From assembly GCA_014872785.1 (NCBI GenBank), contig WKFJ01000004.1, forward strand, positions 124,001 to 188,000: DNA of 64,000 nucleotides, in the 5' to 3' direction. The notes beneath the pieces were generated by a model, which was given only the letters and a program-made list of their open reading frames with translations, was not told the origin of the DNA and ran no database searches. Below are positions 25,142 through 34,935 of this stretch, piece by piece; positions within the stretch are counted from its first letter, which is position 1, and every line of letters starts with the position of its first letter. Made by a program: the position numbers and the translations under genes. The stretch comes from Alteromonadaceae bacterium. Lineage in GTDB: Bacteria; Pseudomonadota; Gammaproteobacteria; Enterobacterales; Alteromonadaceae.

Positions 25142-25546
25142 CTACTCTGATTCAAATTGACCAGGATATACATTAGCGCTAAAAATGCGCCAGTCTCCTG
25201 AGAGCTTATGACAAATATAAAGACTTCTAAAATCGATGTTGCCACCAGCTGTTGTTATGCGCCAGGCGATATTTACTGATACTTTACCTTCGCCTAAATC
25301 CTGTTGTGCAAGGATCCGAAACATTGATTTCTGGTAGCCAAAGCCTTTCATAGCGTCACAGTTACCGGCAAATTTTTCGATTAACGACTGTCGATCGCTA
25401 TAAACATTAACCCCATCACCGTCGGAGGTGGCACAAGGCAATCGATAGAGCTCAGCAATAGACTCCGCGCTCAGCGCATCAAATGCTTGTGTGTATTGCG
25501 AGAAAAAAGCATCCAGTTTCATGTTCAACTTAATATCAAACGTCAT
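25142..25546 (-). CDS. NTF2-like/SnoaL-type protein
   Basis: 134 aa, single NTF2-like domain: helical start KLDAFFSQYTQAFDALSAESIAELY, then the beta sheet FGYQKSMFRILAQQDLG, GKVSVNIAWRITTAGG, DFRSLYICHKLSGDWRIFSAN. Members bind small hydrophobic molecules or act as ketosteroid-isomerase-like enzymes; no catalytic set can be named here. It begins seven bases after the YbaK-type gene, so they share an operon. A Met at residue 9 (25522) is an alternative start. Confidence 0.65.
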   Translation of the reverse strand: MTFDIKLNMKLDAFFSQYTQAFDALSAESIAELYRLPCATSDGDGVNVYSDRQSLIEKFAGNCDAMKGFGYQKSMFRILAQQDLGEGKVSVNIAWRITTAGGNIDFRSLYICHKLSGDWRIFSANVYPGQFESE

Positions 25547-25553
25547 AGGTAAA

Positions 25554-26033
25554 TTAAACGACGTCTAACCATCTCCCATTCGTCAGGTCGCCCAATTGTG
25601 AGGGCGTCAATTTAAACACCGAGTTTGGTGTACCTGCCGCCGCCCAAATCTGTTCGTGTTGCAACAAGTCATTGTCGAGTAAAGTCATTACATTCTCACT
25701 GTGCGCCACGGGTGGCACGCCACCTATGGCAAAGCCCACTTTATCTCTCACAAATTTGGCATTGGCTTTTGCCAAAGATACGCCAATAGTCGCAGCAACC
25801 TTTTCAGTATCGACATGATTGGTACCGCTCGCGACAACTAAAATTGGCTCACCTGTTTCACCATTTTTGAAAATAAGAGATTTGGCAATCTGATCCACTG
25901 TGCATCCTATTGCCTGTGCAGCGTCTTGCGCTGTACGGGTGGAGTCAGGCATTTGCTGCACCACAAATGCCTCACCGCGCTGTGACAGAAATTCTTGTAC
26001 ACGCATAGAAGATGCTTTTAACGGTTCAGACAC
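25554..26033 (-). CDS. YbaK/ProX-type aminoacyl-tRNA deacylase
   Basis: 159 aa, the full length of a free-standing YbaK/EbsC/prolyl-tRNA-synthetase editing domain. Visible marks are TAQDAAQAIGCTVDQIAKSLIF, with the conserved lysine in the IAKSL stretch, FVRDKVGFAIGGVPPVAH and the terminal NSVFKLTPSQL. These proteins clear mischarged Cys- or Ala-tRNA(Pro) and related errors in the cytoplasm. The start is a GTG at 26033; ATG at 26006 is possible. It is flanked by a lipoprotein gene upstream and a SnoaL-like gene downstream, both on the same strand. Confidence 0.82.
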   Translation of the reverse strand: MSEPLKASSMRVQEFLSQRGEAFVVQQMPDSTRTAQDAAQAIGCTVDQIAKSLIFKNGETGEPILVVASGTNHVDTEKVAATIGVSLAKANAKFVRDKVGFAIGGVPPVAHSENVMTLLDNDLLQHEQIWAAAGTPNSVFKLTPSQLGDLTNGRWLDVV

Positions 26034-26071
26034 TTGTGAGTTCCCAATGATTTAATACAGCAGTTGAAAAT

Positions 26072-26512
26072 CTAGTTTTCAGCAGTTTCTAAGATTTCAA
26101 TCTTATCAATATCTTTCAAGCGAATTTGAGTTTGGTAGTAGTACAAACCTGATGGGCGCCCCTGGGAATTGAAGATAATCTTGGCGCGCTTAGCCTCGCC
26201 GTTAACACGAATAGATTTACCGATGAAAAACGTCTCTGAATCAGCCCCGTGCTGTTCAAGTAATTGCTTCGCCAAACGTGGATGCAACGCAATAGTGACA
26301 TTCCGTTGGTCGCGGTAATCAAGTTCAGTATTCAGATAGACGGTTCGCTTGGGTTTGCCAACAGCTTGAATTTTGAAGGTATACTCACCCTCAACCCCGT
26401 CGGGAGCTGACTCGGCGGCACTACCTATGATTTCGAGGGTATTGGAATACTCAGGCGCGGTAGAAACACAGCCACTAAGTACCATCACTAAAGCAAGTAG
26501 AAGAATTTTCAC
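26072..26512 (-). CDS. Lipoprotein of unknown function
   Basis: 146 aa from GTG 26512, which follows AGGAAATTGATA; the longer frame to 26554 lacks a ribosome-binding site. Signal peptide with lipobox LSGC gives a lipid-anchored envelope protein. The mature part has a beta-rich pattern (GEYTFKIQAVGKPKRTVYLNTELDYRD, FFIGKSIRVNGEAKRAKIIF, YYYQTQIRLKDIDKIEIL), possibly an OB-like small barrel. I do not recognise a named family. It could be co-transcribed with the YbaK-type gene 38 bp downstream. Confidence 0.65.
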   Translation of the reverse strand: MKILLLALVMVLSGCVSTAPEYSNTLEIIGSAAESAPDGVEGEYTFKIQAVGKPKRTVYLNTELDYRDQRNVTIALHPRLAKQLLEQHGADSETFFIGKSIRVNGEAKRAKIIFNSQGRPSGLYYYQTQIRLKDIDKIEILETAEN

Positions 26513-26656
26513 TATCAATTTCCTTATTAATAAAGTTAATACGCATACTATCAAACTTAAAAAAAGTAACTACAAGTAATAAATGAAAAATAAGCCCATA
26601 GCGTGAGCAGCGAGAAACAACAAAGTGCCAAACAGGATCTATCTCAGGAATGACGT

Positions 26657-27079
26657 TTATTGGTAGTTGTCAGACTGAATAATGACAACCCCGTCAGGCG
26701 CCTCAAAAATGGGACCAGCCCAATACATCCCGTTATCAAAGAAATAGCCCCCTTCAATTTCATATCCAAGATTTTCATTAAGTGTGATTTTAATCTTGAT
26801 AGTGTTTTCATTGCGGCAAACAACCTGAATGGTTTTGCTTTCACCAAATAAAGTGGTGACTTGAGTGAGACCAAGCAGTTTTTCGTGCACCTTGCTTTGC
26901 GTATCACTGTTAGAAAAATAGTCGGGTGCACCGTACATGGTAAGTAGCTGGTCGCTCTGCCCCTTAGTGTAATCTTGTTTGATTCGGCTATCCGACAGAC
27001 CATCATCGCAATCATTAGTTTGGGCGCTAAGTTCGCTAATCCGAAAAACACACAAACAAAGAAATATAAATCGATACAA
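26657..27079 (-). CDS. Exported hypothetical protein
   Basis: 140 aa. Signal peptide (FIFLCLCVFRISELSAQ) with a likely cut after SAQ. The mature protein has two cysteines (CDDGLSD and VVCRNEN), which may pair in the periplasm, and a beta-rich body with KIKITLNENLGYEIEGG. An overlapping open frame on the same strand (26644-27051) lacks a signal and is judged a shadow. No domain recognised. It stands alone between two other small genes. Confidence 0.6.
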   Translation of the reverse strand: MYRFIFLCLCVFRISELSAQTNDCDDGLSDSRIKQDYTKGQSDQLLTMYGAPDYFSNSDTQSKVHEKLLGLTQVTTLFGESKTIQVVCRNENTIKIKITLNENLGYEIEGGYFFDNGMYWAGPIFEAPDGVVIIQSDNYQ

Positions 27080-27164
27080 CGGGTTTAATACCTAAGTGAA
27101 AACCTTTTCATGGCATACACAATAACGCTAAACCAGCGTAGTAGCGAACTTAGAGAGGGATAAA

Positions 27165-27491
27165 TTAAGCTGTTTTTAAATAGATTATTGCAACCGTCAG
27201 AACGGCAGCGACAAAGACAAAAAATTGCAGCCCCGTTTGCCTGTGCTTTTTTGCCAGAGCCTGAACTGTAGCGTTAGTTGCAGTCTTCAGCAGTTCAACA
27301 CCGCGCGGAGAAATGAATACAAAGGGAGTTTTTAATAGGGATGGAGCACCAAGTTGTTGCCATAACTCAGGTTCATGGGTCTTTACTCCTTGGTAATATT
27401 GATATTCAGCTAAGCAACTGCGAAGCATTAACACAGCCCAAATTGAAACAAGTAGTGTCGTTATCAGTATAAGAGCCTCCTTTAAACCCAA
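27165..27491 (-). CDS. Small two-TM membrane protein, UspB-like in layout
   Basis: 108 aa with an N-terminal TM (ALILITTLLVSIWAVLML), a ~60-residue soluble middle (ELWQQLGAPSLLKTPFVFISPRG) and a C-terminal TM (LQFFVFVAAVLTVAIIYL). Length and layout resemble the UspB family, but only the LW-x-x-LG-x-P region gives a hint, so the assignment is weak. The first codons are behind a GGAGGC, which supports the start. No operon partner. Confidence 0.5.
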   Translation of the reverse strand: MGLKEALILITTLLVSIWAVLMLRSCLAEYQYYQGVKTHEPELWQQLGAPSLLKTPFVFISPRGVELLKTATNATVQALAKKHRQTGLQFFVFVAAVLTVAIIYLKTA

Positions 27492-27633
27492 GTCAAAGGA
27501 TAGCTTAAAAATCTTAACTTATTGGTCGTTCGAACGATAATCGCGTCTCACTCGGAATACCTTAAACACTGGATGCACAATGAAGAATCATTTTGCGAAT
27601 AGGCTTGAGCAGAACGTTAAGGAGGTATGAGTA

Positions 27634-28089
27634 TTATTGAGACGCCTTTGACGCAAGCACACTGAGTAACTCGCGTCTTTGCTCACTGGAAAACGTGTAG
27701 TAGCTAAACTCAATGGGTCTAGCGTTTTTACTGTGCAATGAAATCATTCTTGGCCACCGATTTTTCACAGAGACGCTTGCAAAATCATCCCATCTGATGC
27801 GTTTTACTAGTTCATAGCGGTTATAGGAAATGCCTTCATCGGAAATCTCTAGGCGATACTCAACAGACACTTTAGTGCCTAAATTCAAAAGGTAGAAATA
27901 CAGAGACACAGCTATCACACCAGCACATGCAAACCCCGCGAAAATTTTTATCAAGGGCCAATCAATTTGTTCTCCCAATATGATGGGAATGACCAACATA
28001 GGCAAAATTATCCAAAAATATCTGTGGAAAGTAACGTATGCCCGATTGAATATGTTTTGAAATCTGGTTTGTTCGAAGACGTAGTGCAT
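27634..28089 (-). CDS. YcxB-like membrane protein
   Basis: 151 aa from ATG 28089, chosen because AAGGAAAAAC lies just upstream; the open frame runs 17 codons further without such a signal. Two TMs (~25-45 and ~50-75 in this numbering) are followed by a cytoplasmic beta domain (SVEYRLEISDEGISYNRYELVKRIRWDDFASV) like the C-terminal domain of YcxB-type proteins, which looks PH-like. Function is unknown in the family. Confidence 0.55.
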   Translation of the reverse strand: MHYVFEQTRFQNIFNRAYVTFHRYFWIILPMLVIPIILGEQIDWPLIKIFAGFACAGVIAVSLYFYLLNLGTKVSVEYRLEISDEGISYNRYELVKRIRWDDFASVSVKNRWPRMISLHSKNARPIEFSYYTFSSEQRRELLSVLASKASQ

Positions 28090-28215
28090 GTTTTTCCTTA
28101 AACACTCAGGTGCGCGTGAATCATAAAATGCGGCTAGCAATTAAATAGGTAAATTGTTTAGGCGACGATAACCTATTTCAAGTTGTGATTCAAAACCTTG
28201 GCTTTGATTCCATTG

Positions 28216-28998
28216 TTAATTCAGTAATCCTTTTAACTGTAAAGCCTTGAGCGTAATTGTTTTGCGCAGTGGCAATTCAGCCTTTTGGGTAATTTCCAAA
28301 TTGGTGGCAAACAGCCACACTTGTTCCGAGGTCTCGAGGTAACCCACAAACCAACCTACCTGCGGTGTAATTCGCGCCGCCCAACCGGTTTTGGCGCGCA
28401 ATTGATACGATTCTGTCGACTCAACCAACATAATATCCCGTAAGGTATCGTATGACCTATCGGCAAATGGAAAGCGTCTTTGCTGGACACCTCGTAGGAA
28501 TTCGATTTGCTGTTCGGCGCTAATAGTGATGCCGTTGTCGAGCCAAAAGGTGGTGGTGTTAAAATTAGACTTAAGATCACCATAACCAAGTTTAGCAATG
28601 TATTCCCGATACTTAACTGAACCTATCTTCGAAGCAAAGTACTGATAGCACCACACGCATGAGACCTGAAACGCGCTGCGCAAGCTTTGGTCTTTATTCC
28701 ACGCCGCATAATCACGCTCAACACCATCCCATTTGATCACCGATTCAGCACCAACTATTAGGTTTTCATTGAGTGCAATCAGTGTGTTGGGTATTTTAAA
28801 GGTGGATGCCGTACTGAAGGATTGCTTGGATCTCTTATCATTGTGTACATATCGCTTATCACCGCTGAGTGATTCAATGATTATTGTGCCCGTGACCTTG
28901 TGCTTAGCGAAGAGCGCTTGAAGTTCAGGGTCTTGTTCACTGGCAATGGTGAAAAACGATGCCCACAACATCGACAACCCAACTATCCTTACAATCAA
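28216..28998 (-). CDS. Class D (OXA-type) beta-lactamase, chromosomal
   Basis: 260 aa from TTG 28998, which follows AGGAGAGGGAGA; the longer frame to 29097 has no signal peptide at its start. From the TTG, IVRIVGLSMLWASFFTIA is a good Sec signal. The four class D boxes are present: S-T-F-K (65-68, active serine and carboxylated lysine), S-C-V (113-115), Y-G-D (139-141, where Y-G-N is usual) and K-T-G (203-205), with GWAA after it. It hydrolyses beta-lactams in the periplasm; the spectrum cannot be read. It is flanked by a HAD gene, with no mobile element, so it looks like a native gene. Confidence 0.88.
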   Translation of the reverse strand: MIVRIVGLSMLWASFFTIASEQDPELQALFAKHKVTGTIIIESLSGDKRYVHNDKRSKQSFSTASTFKIPNTLIALNENLIVGAESVIKWDGVERDYAAWNKDQSLRSAFQVSCVWCYQYFASKIGSVKYREYIAKLGYGDLKSNFNTTTFWLDNGITISAEQQIEFLRGVQQRRFPFADRSYDTLRDIMLVESTESYQLRAKTGWAARITPQVGWFVGYLETSEQVWLFATNLEITQKAELPLRKTITLKALQLKGLLN

Positions 28999-29072
28999 TC
29001 TCCCTCTCCTTTTGCCTGTTGCATATTTGCCACAAACCAACATCATAGCCAAATTGTCACAAGCTGGGCACA

Positions 29073-29672
29073 TTAAATTGACGTATGAGACTGCCACTCC
29101 AAATACGCCTCATCTGCTAACTTAAGCATTTCCATATCTTCCTTAGTATCCCCGTAAGCATAAACTCTTTGGTAGTCCGACAAATCATATTTGCCCAGAA
29201 CAAACTTAGCCTTATTAGCCCCCGTACAGTCACCATGTAAGTAGAAACCTGTGTATCTGTCGCCGCGTACTTCCATTTCACTGCATAACAAATCAAAACC
29301 CTGTTGTGCACACCAGAACCTTAAATAGATATCCAGCGAGGCTGAAACAATCACAACCTTGTCACCGTACTTAACGTGCCAATCTAATTTATTGCGAGCT
29401 TCTTCTCTTATAAATTGTGGAATTACCTCGTCAGCATACCGTTTTCCTAGCACATTGAGCTCATCAATACGGCGTCCGACAAACGCGGTGTAGCTCGCAA
29501 GACGCCTCATATTCGTTGAGGGTAGCAGACCGATTTTGTAGAGAATGAAGAATGGTGCTAACACTAACTTGGCAATTATCGAACGAGGCTTACTGCCAGA
29601 AAAATGTAGAAACTTGCTATACATGTCTGTAGTGGTGATGGTGCCATCGAAATCGAATAGTGCGATATTCAA
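29073..29672 (-). CDS. HAD-IB family phosphatase (PSPase-like)
   Basis: 199 aa from TTG 29672, which sits behind AGGAGG at good spacing; the longer frame starts inside the valS terminator. HAD motifs: NIALFDFDGTITTTD (motif I, nucleophile Asp), VVIVSASLDIYL (motif II, Ser), KAKFVL (motif III Lys) and VYAYGDTKEDMEMLKLAD (motif IV). The cap contains LVLAPFFILYKIGL, typical of membrane-near HAD-IB enzymes that act on phosphoserine- or lipid-phosphate-like substrates. It follows valS (84 bp) and precedes the OXA gene (74 bp). Confidence 0.82.
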   Translation of the reverse strand: MNIALFDFDGTITTTDMYSKFLHFSGSKPRSIIAKLVLAPFFILYKIGLLPSTNMRRLASYTAFVGRRIDELNVLGKRYADEVIPQFIREEARNKLDWHVKYGDKVVIVSASLDIYLRFWCAQQGFDLLCSEMEVRGDRYTGFYLHGDCTGANKAKFVLGKYDLSDYQRVYAYGDTKEDMEMLKLADEAYLEWQSHTSI

Positions 29673-29708
29673 AATTACCTCCTTCGAATCCGAGCAATCA
29701 ACTGCCGT

Positions 29709-29735
29709 AAAAAAGCCGGCGTAAAGCCGGCCTTT
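29709..29735 (-). terminator. Rho-independent terminator of the valS operon
   Basis: Minus strand GCCGGC (29731-29726), loop TTTAC, GCCGGC (29720-29715), then TTTT plus further T. It lies 21 bp after the valS stop. Confidence 0.85.
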
Positions 29736-29756
29736 TAGCAATTCACTCGGGGACTT

Positions 29757-32603
29757 TTAAAGCGCTTCAATGGTCGCTTTTTGTTCCTTGAGTTTTTCCA
29801 TTTGAGTGCGGAACTCTTCCAGCTTGTCTTTCTCTTTCTGGATGACCGCGTCAGGTGCATTACTCACAAACTTTTCGTTTGCCAACTTGCCTTCGGTGCG
29901 AGCAAAGTCTTTCTCAACCTTGTCTAGCGCCTTAGCAATACGCGCAAGTTCAGCATCTTTGTCGATAAGTCCCGCCATTGGGATCATGATCTCCATTTCC
30001 CCAACTAATGCCGTAGCAGACGCCGGTCCCTTTTCGCCTTCGGCTAGTACCGTTATCTCTTCGAGTTTCGCCATGGCTTGCAAGAACGTGCCATTTTCGT
30101 CAAGACGACGTTGGTGATCACCTGTGGCATTCTTTAAGAATACCGACAAGGGTTTGTTTGGAGAGATATCCATCTCACCACGAATATTTCGAATGCCCAC
30201 AACAAACTGCTTCACCCACTCAAGGTCAGCAATCGCTTGTTCATTTACCAAATCGGCATCGTAGCTCGGGAAGCTTTGCAGCATGATGGTATCAGCTTCA
30301 ATCTTGGCAAGCGGTGCCACACTGCGCCAAATAGTTTCAGTAATGTATGGCATGAGCGGGTGCATCAGGCGAAGCAGGTTTTCCAACACGCTTACTAACG
30401 TTTTACGCGTCGCACGCTGTTGACTTTCGTTGCCTTTAAACAGTACCGGTTTGGTTAATTCCAAATACCAGTCACAGAACTGATTCCAAGTGAATTCGTA
30501 AATGGTGTTAGCGGCCAAGTCAAAACGATATGAATCTAGGTGCTCGCGATAAACCTTAATAGTCTGCTGCAATTGACCTTGGATCCAATTATCTGCCAAT
30601 GAGTACTCGAGCTCTCCGCCGTCAAAGCCACAATCGTGCTCTTCAGTATTCATCAGTACATAACGGCTCGCGTTCCACAGCTTGTTGCAGAAGTTGCGAT
30701 AACCCTCAAGTCGATTCATATCCCAATTGATATCACGACCCGTAGACGCCATGGCAGCAAGAGTAAAGCGAAGTGCATCAGTACCATGAGATTCAATGCC
30801 ACCCGGGAAGGCTTTACGGGTGTTTTTCTCAATCTTCTGTGCCAGTTGCGGCTGCATCATATTTCCAGTGCGCTTTTGCACCAGACTTTCTAAATCGATG
30901 CCATCGATCATGTCGATTGGATCCAGCACGTTACCTTTCGACTTCGACATCTTATCGCCGTTTTCGTCACGAATAAGACCGGTTACATAAACGGTTTTGA
31001 AAGGTACTTGTGACGTACCGTCTTCATCTTTAATAAAGTGCATGGTCATCATAATCATTCTGGCAACCCAGAAAAATATAATGTCAAAGCCGGTCACCAA
31101 CACATCACTCGGATGGAAGGTTTTCAAGTCATCGGTATTTTCAGGCCAGCCCAGTGTGGAGAAAGTCCACAAGGCTGAAGAGAACCACGTATCCAGTACA
31201 TCTTCGTCTTGTGACAACTGAACATCGTTCGCAAGACCGTGCTTACTGCGGACTTCCGCTTCGTCGCGGCCTACGTATACGTTGCCTTCAGCGTCATACC
31301 AAGCAGGTATGCGATGTCCCCACCACAATTGACGCGATATGCACCAGTCTTGAACGTCATTCATCCAAGAGAAGTACATGTTTTCGTATTGCTTAGGTAC
31401 AAACTGGATGTCACCGTTTTCCACCGCTTTTTTAGCAGGCTCAGCCAGCGGCGCTACGCGCACATACCATTGGTCAGTTAACAGCGGTTCAATAACAACA
31501 CCTGAGCGATCCCCGTAAGGAACGGTCATCGCGTTCTCTTCGATGTCTTGCAATAAGCCAAGTGTTTCGAACTGGCTTACAATCGCCTTACGTGCTTCGA
31601 ATCTGTCGAGCCCGTGCAAGTCTTCAGGAATGGGCGCATCTAATTCTAGCGGCTTACCTTCAAACGTATAACTCTCACCTTGTGCCAAGATAGCGGCATC
31701 AGGGTTGAAGATGTTAATCATAGGCAACTGGTGACGCTTACCTACTTCGTTATCGTTGAAGTCATGCGCTGGCGTAATTTTTACGCAGCCTGTGCCCTTT
31801 TCCATGTCAGCATGTTCATCACCAACAATAGGAATACGACGATTGACCAATGGCAAGATAAGCTCTTTACCAATCAAATCATTGTAGCGCTCGTCGTCTG
31901 GGTTTACAGCAACGCCGGTATCACCCAGCATCGTTTCTGGACGAGTGGTCGCCACTACCAAATAATCTTTACCGTCTTTGGTTTTAACGCCATCAGCAAG
32001 TGGATAGCGCAGATGCCACATCTTGCCTTTTTTGTCCTTATTTTCTACCTCAAGGTCGGAAATGGCCGTGTGTAGTTTTGGATCCCAATTTACAAGCCGT
32101 TTACCACGATAAATGAGCTTGTCTTCATACAGACGCACAAAGACTTCTTTAACTGCGTTGGACAAACCTTCGTCCATCGTGAAGCGCTCACGATCCCAAT
32201 CTACCGACGCGGCGAGTCTGCGCAGCTGCTTAGTGATGGTATTACCGGATTCATTTTTCCAGTCCCAAATGCGGTCGATAAAGGCATCGCGTCCCAATTC
32301 GTGACGGGTTTTGTCTTCTTCCGCCGCCAGCTTACGCTCGACTACCATTTGTGTGGCAATACCGGCGTGGTCGGTTCCAACCTGCCATAAAGTGTTGTTG
32401 CCATTCATACGCTTATAGCGAATCAGCGTATCCATGATGGTGTCTTGAAACGCGTGCCCCATGTGCAGGCTACCCGTAACATTTGGCGGTGGGATCATAA
32501 TTGAATATGAATCACCTTCACCTGAAGGCTTAAAATAACCTTTCTCTTCCCACTCCTGATATAGCTTTGTTTCTATATCTTGTGGACTAAACGTTTTATC
32601 CAT
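29757..32603 (-). CDS. valS: Valyl-tRNA synthetase
   Basis: 948 aa, normal length for a class I synthetase of this type. HIGH motif as HMGH at 47-50 within [20 protein letters not shown] as [15 protein letters not shown] in the second half; the editing (CP1) domain between them includes [16 protein letters not shown] and [15 protein letters not shown]. The C-terminus is a charged coiled coil ([21 protein letters not shown]) that binds tRNA. It charges tRNA-Val in the cytoplasm. It overlaps holC by 8 bp, forming pepA-holC-valS, the arrangement also seen in E. coli. Confidence 0.97.
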   Translation of the reverse strand: MDKTFSPQDIETKLYQEWEEKGYFKPSGEGDSYSIMIPPPNVTGSLHMGHAFQDTIMDTLIRYKRMNGNNTLWQVGTDHAGIATQMVVERKLAAEEDKTRHELGRDAFIDRIWDWKNESGNTITKQLRRLAASVDWDRERFTMDEGLSNAVKEVFVRLYEDKLIYRGKRLVNWDPKLHTAISDLEVENKDKKGKMWHLRYPLADGVKTKDGKDYLVVATTRPETMLGDTGVAVNPDDERYNDLIGKELILPLVNRRIPIVGDEHADMEKGTGCVKITPAHDFNDNEVGKRHQLPMINIFNPDAAILAQGESYTFEGKPLELDAPIPEDLHGLDRFEARKAIVSQFETLGLLQDIEENAMTVPYGDRSGVVIEPLLTDQWYVRVAPLAEPAKKAVENGDIQFVPKQYENMYFSWMNDVQDWCISRQLWWGHRIPAWYDAEGNVYVGRDEAEVRSKHGLANDVQLSQDEDVLDTWFSSALWTFSTLGWPENTDDLKTFHPSDVLVTGFDIIFFWVARMIMMTMHFIKDEDGTSQVPFKTVYVTGLIRDENGDKMSKSKGNVLDPIDMIDGIDLESLVQKRTGNMMQPQLAQKIEKNTRKAFPGGIESHGTDALRFTLAAMASTGRDINWDMNRLEGYRNFCNKLWNASRYVLMNTEEHDCGFDGGELEYSLADNWIQGQLQQTIKVYREHLDSYRFDLAANTIYEFTWNQFCDWYLELTKPVLFKGNESQQRATRKTLVSVLENLLRLMHPLMPYITETIWRSVAPLAKIEADTIMLQSFPSYDADLVNEQAIADLEWVKQFVVGIRNIRGEMDISPNKPLSVFLKNATGDHQRRLDENGTFLQAMAKLEEITVLAEGEKGPASATALVGEMEIMIPMAGLIDKDAELARIAKALDKVEKDFARTEGKLANEKFVSNAPDAVIQKEKDKLEEFRTQMEKLKEQKATIEAL

Positions 32604-33054
32604 TACTTCTCTCGTTCAAGGATTCTGCGGGCTGGGTTGCCAACTCACAACCAGCCGCTCGATAATGTTTGTATCGCAACCGCGCCTGCTCTTTGAGCTT
32701 TTCCTCAGCGGGTACAAAGTCAGCTATGTGCTGAAATTGATGACAAAAACCCGGAAAATCCGGGTGTAAATTAATTAAGACCTGACGATGCTGTCGCTCG
32801 GGAACGTCCCAGCCAATTTCTACAGGCGCACCACCTTTGACCATTTCACCGGTGAGGTTGTGGGGCACAAATCCGTCAACCGGACGTTGCCACAACAACT
32901 CATCAAATGCTTCGGCAGCAGCTTGGTCTGGACAAAATACCCACACCTTTTGTTTTTGCCTGAAGTGCAATGCCGCAACATCACACGCGGCAAGCAAATG
33001 CGCATTGACGTCATTCTGCTCGTCAGGCAACAAATAAAAATTTACTGAGGGCAT
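32596..33054 (-). CDS. holC: DNA polymerase III chi subunit
   Basis: 152 aa. The N-terminus ([45 protein letters not shown]) and the [11 protein letters not shown] segment are typical of HolC. Chi links the clamp loader to SSB at the replication fork. It lies seven bases after pepA and overlaps valS by 8 bp, the conserved gene order, which supports the call. C-terminus is slightly extended ([12 protein letters not shown]). Confidence 0.93.
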   Translation of the reverse strand: MPSVNFYLLPDEQNDVNAHLLAACDVAALHFRQKQKVWVFCPDQAAAEAFDELLWQRPVDGFVPHNLTGEMVKGGAPVEIGWDVPERQHRQVLINLHPDFPGFCHQFQHIADFVPAEEKLKEQARLRYKHYRAAGCELATQPAESLNERSNG

Positions 33055-33061
33055 CGTCAGT

Positions 33062-34567
33062 CTAGTCTTCAGTAACTATGCCAGCACGATGCATGACCCA
33101 CTGTGTCAACATCGCTACCGGACGACCGGTGGAGCCTTTGTTCTTGCCACTAACCCAAGCCGTACCTGCAATATCCAAGTGTGCCCAGTGATATTTCTTG
33201 GCAAAGCGAGACAAGAAGCAAGCCGCAGTGATTGTGCCTGCAGGACGACCACCAATATTTGCCATATCAGCAAACGGACTTTCGATTTGTTCTTGATACT
33301 CATCCCAAAGCGGCAAACGCCAAGCTCTGTCGCTAGCTTGCTCAGACGCATTCATCAGTTCATGCGCCAATGGATTATGATTACTCATAATACCTGTCGC
33401 GTGTTTACCCAAGGCTATAACACAAGCACCAGTTAATGTTGCCACATCGACTACTGAATCTGGGTCAAAGCGCTCCACGTAGGTAAGTGCATCACACAAT
33501 ACTAAGCGGCCTTCTGCATCGGTATTCAACACTTCAACCGTTTGCCCCGACATTGTGGTGAGGATATCACCAGGACGGTATGCATTGGCATCTGGCATAT
33601 TCTCACAGCCTGCCAATACGCCAATCACATTAACTGGCAACTGCAAGTCGACTATGGCGTGCATTGCACCTAATACTGCTGCTGCACCACCCATGTCGTA
33701 CTTCATCTCGTCCATCGCCTCGCCTGGCTTTATCGATATACCGCCGGAGTCAAAGGTCAGGCCTTTACCGACCAGAACAATTGGATCAGCGCTGGCTGCG
33801 CCGCCGCGATAGTGGATAACAGACATGACCGATTCATTTTCAGAACCACGCCCTACTGCGAGATAGGAATTCATACCGAGATTACGCATTTCTTCTTCGC
33901 CAATGCGTTCGACTGTAGTGCGGTCATAATTCTTTTCTAGCTCACGCGCTTGTTGGTAAAGGTATTCTGGATTACAGATATTCGGTGGCATATTAGCCAC
34001 GTCTTTACAGGTTTGCATGCCTTTAGCCACTGCGAGTCCATGCTCAACGGCGTTTTCACCAGTCGTCAATTCGCGACGAGTTGGCACGTTGAACACGATT
34101 TTACGCAATGGACGACGCGCTTCGTCTTTCTTGGACTTGAGCTGCGTGAAGGTGTAAAGGGTATCTTGCGTGGTTTCTACCGCTTGACGAACTTTCCAAT
34201 AAGTATCACGACTTTTCACGTGTAACTCGGTAAGGAAGCATACCGCTTCCATAGAACCGGTTTCATTCAGCGTTGAAATGGTTTTAGAGATAATTTGCTT
34301 GTACTGGCGCTCATCTAATTCACGTTCTTTTCCGCAGCCCACTAAAAGCACACGTTCGCTCAATACGTTCGGCACGTGATGCAGTAGCAACATTTGTCCC
34401 GCTTTGCCTTCTAAGTCACCGCGTCTTAGTAGGTTACTGATATAACCTTCACTAATGGCGTCCAACTGTTCGGCTACGGCAGTGAGTCTTCGAGGTTCGA
34501 ACACTCCAACAACGATACAGGCACTTCGTTGTTTCTCCGGGCTACCACTTTTTACGTGAAATTCCAT
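33062..34567 (-). CDS. pepA: Leucyl (cytosol) aminopeptidase, M17
   Basis: 501 aa from ATG 34567, behind GAGGAATGTAT; an ATG two codons upstream and a longer open frame are less well placed. The M17 signature N-T-D-A-E-G-R-L is present around residue 350, with [20 protein letters not shown] giving the metal-binding lysine and aspartates. The enzyme is a Zn/Mn hexamer that removes N-terminal residues from peptides and, in some gammaproteobacteria, also binds DNA as a transcription factor. First gene of the pepA-holC-valS operon and divergent from lptF. Confidence 0.95.
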   Translation of the reverse strand: MEFHVKSGSPEKQRSACIVVGVFEPRRLTAVAEQLDAISEGYISNLLRRGDLEGKAGQMLLLHHVPNVLSERVLLVGCGKERELDERQYKQIISKTISTLNETGSMEAVCFLTELHVKSRDTYWKVRQAVETTQDTLYTFTQLKSKKDEARRPLRKIVFNVPTRRELTTGENAVEHGLAVAKGMQTCKDVANMPPNICNPEYLYQQARELEKNYDRTTVERIGEEEMRNLGMNSYLAVGRGSENESVMSVIHYRGGAASADPIVLVGKGLTFDSGGISIKPGEAMDEMKYDMGGAAAVLGAMHAIVDLQLPVNVIGVLAGCENMPDANAYRPGDILTTMSGQTVEVLNTDAEGRLVLCDALTYVERFDPDSVVDVATLTGACVIALGKHATGIMSNHNPLAHELMNASEQASDRAWRLPLWDEYQEQIESPFADMANIGGRPAGTITAACFLSRFAKKYHWAHLDIAGTAWVSGKNKGSTGRPVAMLTQWVMHRAGIVTED

Positions 34568-34935
34568 ATACATTCCTCTGCTGAATTTAACGATGCGCAA
34601 ACATCGTTACTCGGGTACTTTACGCTGGTGATACTTTCACCATTTTCATTATTTTTTAGATTTGTCCTACTGCAGTTTTATGGGACAAAATATCTCAATA
34701 ACTGCAAACTTTTGTTCCTAAACTCGACAACCGTTGAACCTTCACCCCGTGCAAATTGTCATTAGGGTATAAAGCAATGGTTTACAAGCGCCATGACAAA
34801 CATTCATAATAAAAAAGTTACGATTTTTGTTTAAGGCAGGAATTGGATTTTCTTATAAAAACTTGCAGAAATACTAAGTTTACTCAATTTTTGCCGGCTT
34901 GCCACTAAAAAAGCCACTTTTAACACGGATAAACT
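34568..34935. promoter_or_regulatory. Divergent intergenic region pepA / lptF
   Basis: 368 bp, strongly AT-rich, holding promoters for both operons. A TATAAA within GGGTATAAAGC at about 34766-34776 is a possible -10 toward lptF, without a good -35 box. No gene was found in it. Confidence 0.4.

Noticed and set aside
26644..27051. 135-codon frame overlapping the exported hypothetical gene
   Set aside because: It is in another frame of the same strand, without signal peptide; the 26657-27079 frame has a clear signal sequence and conserved-style composition.
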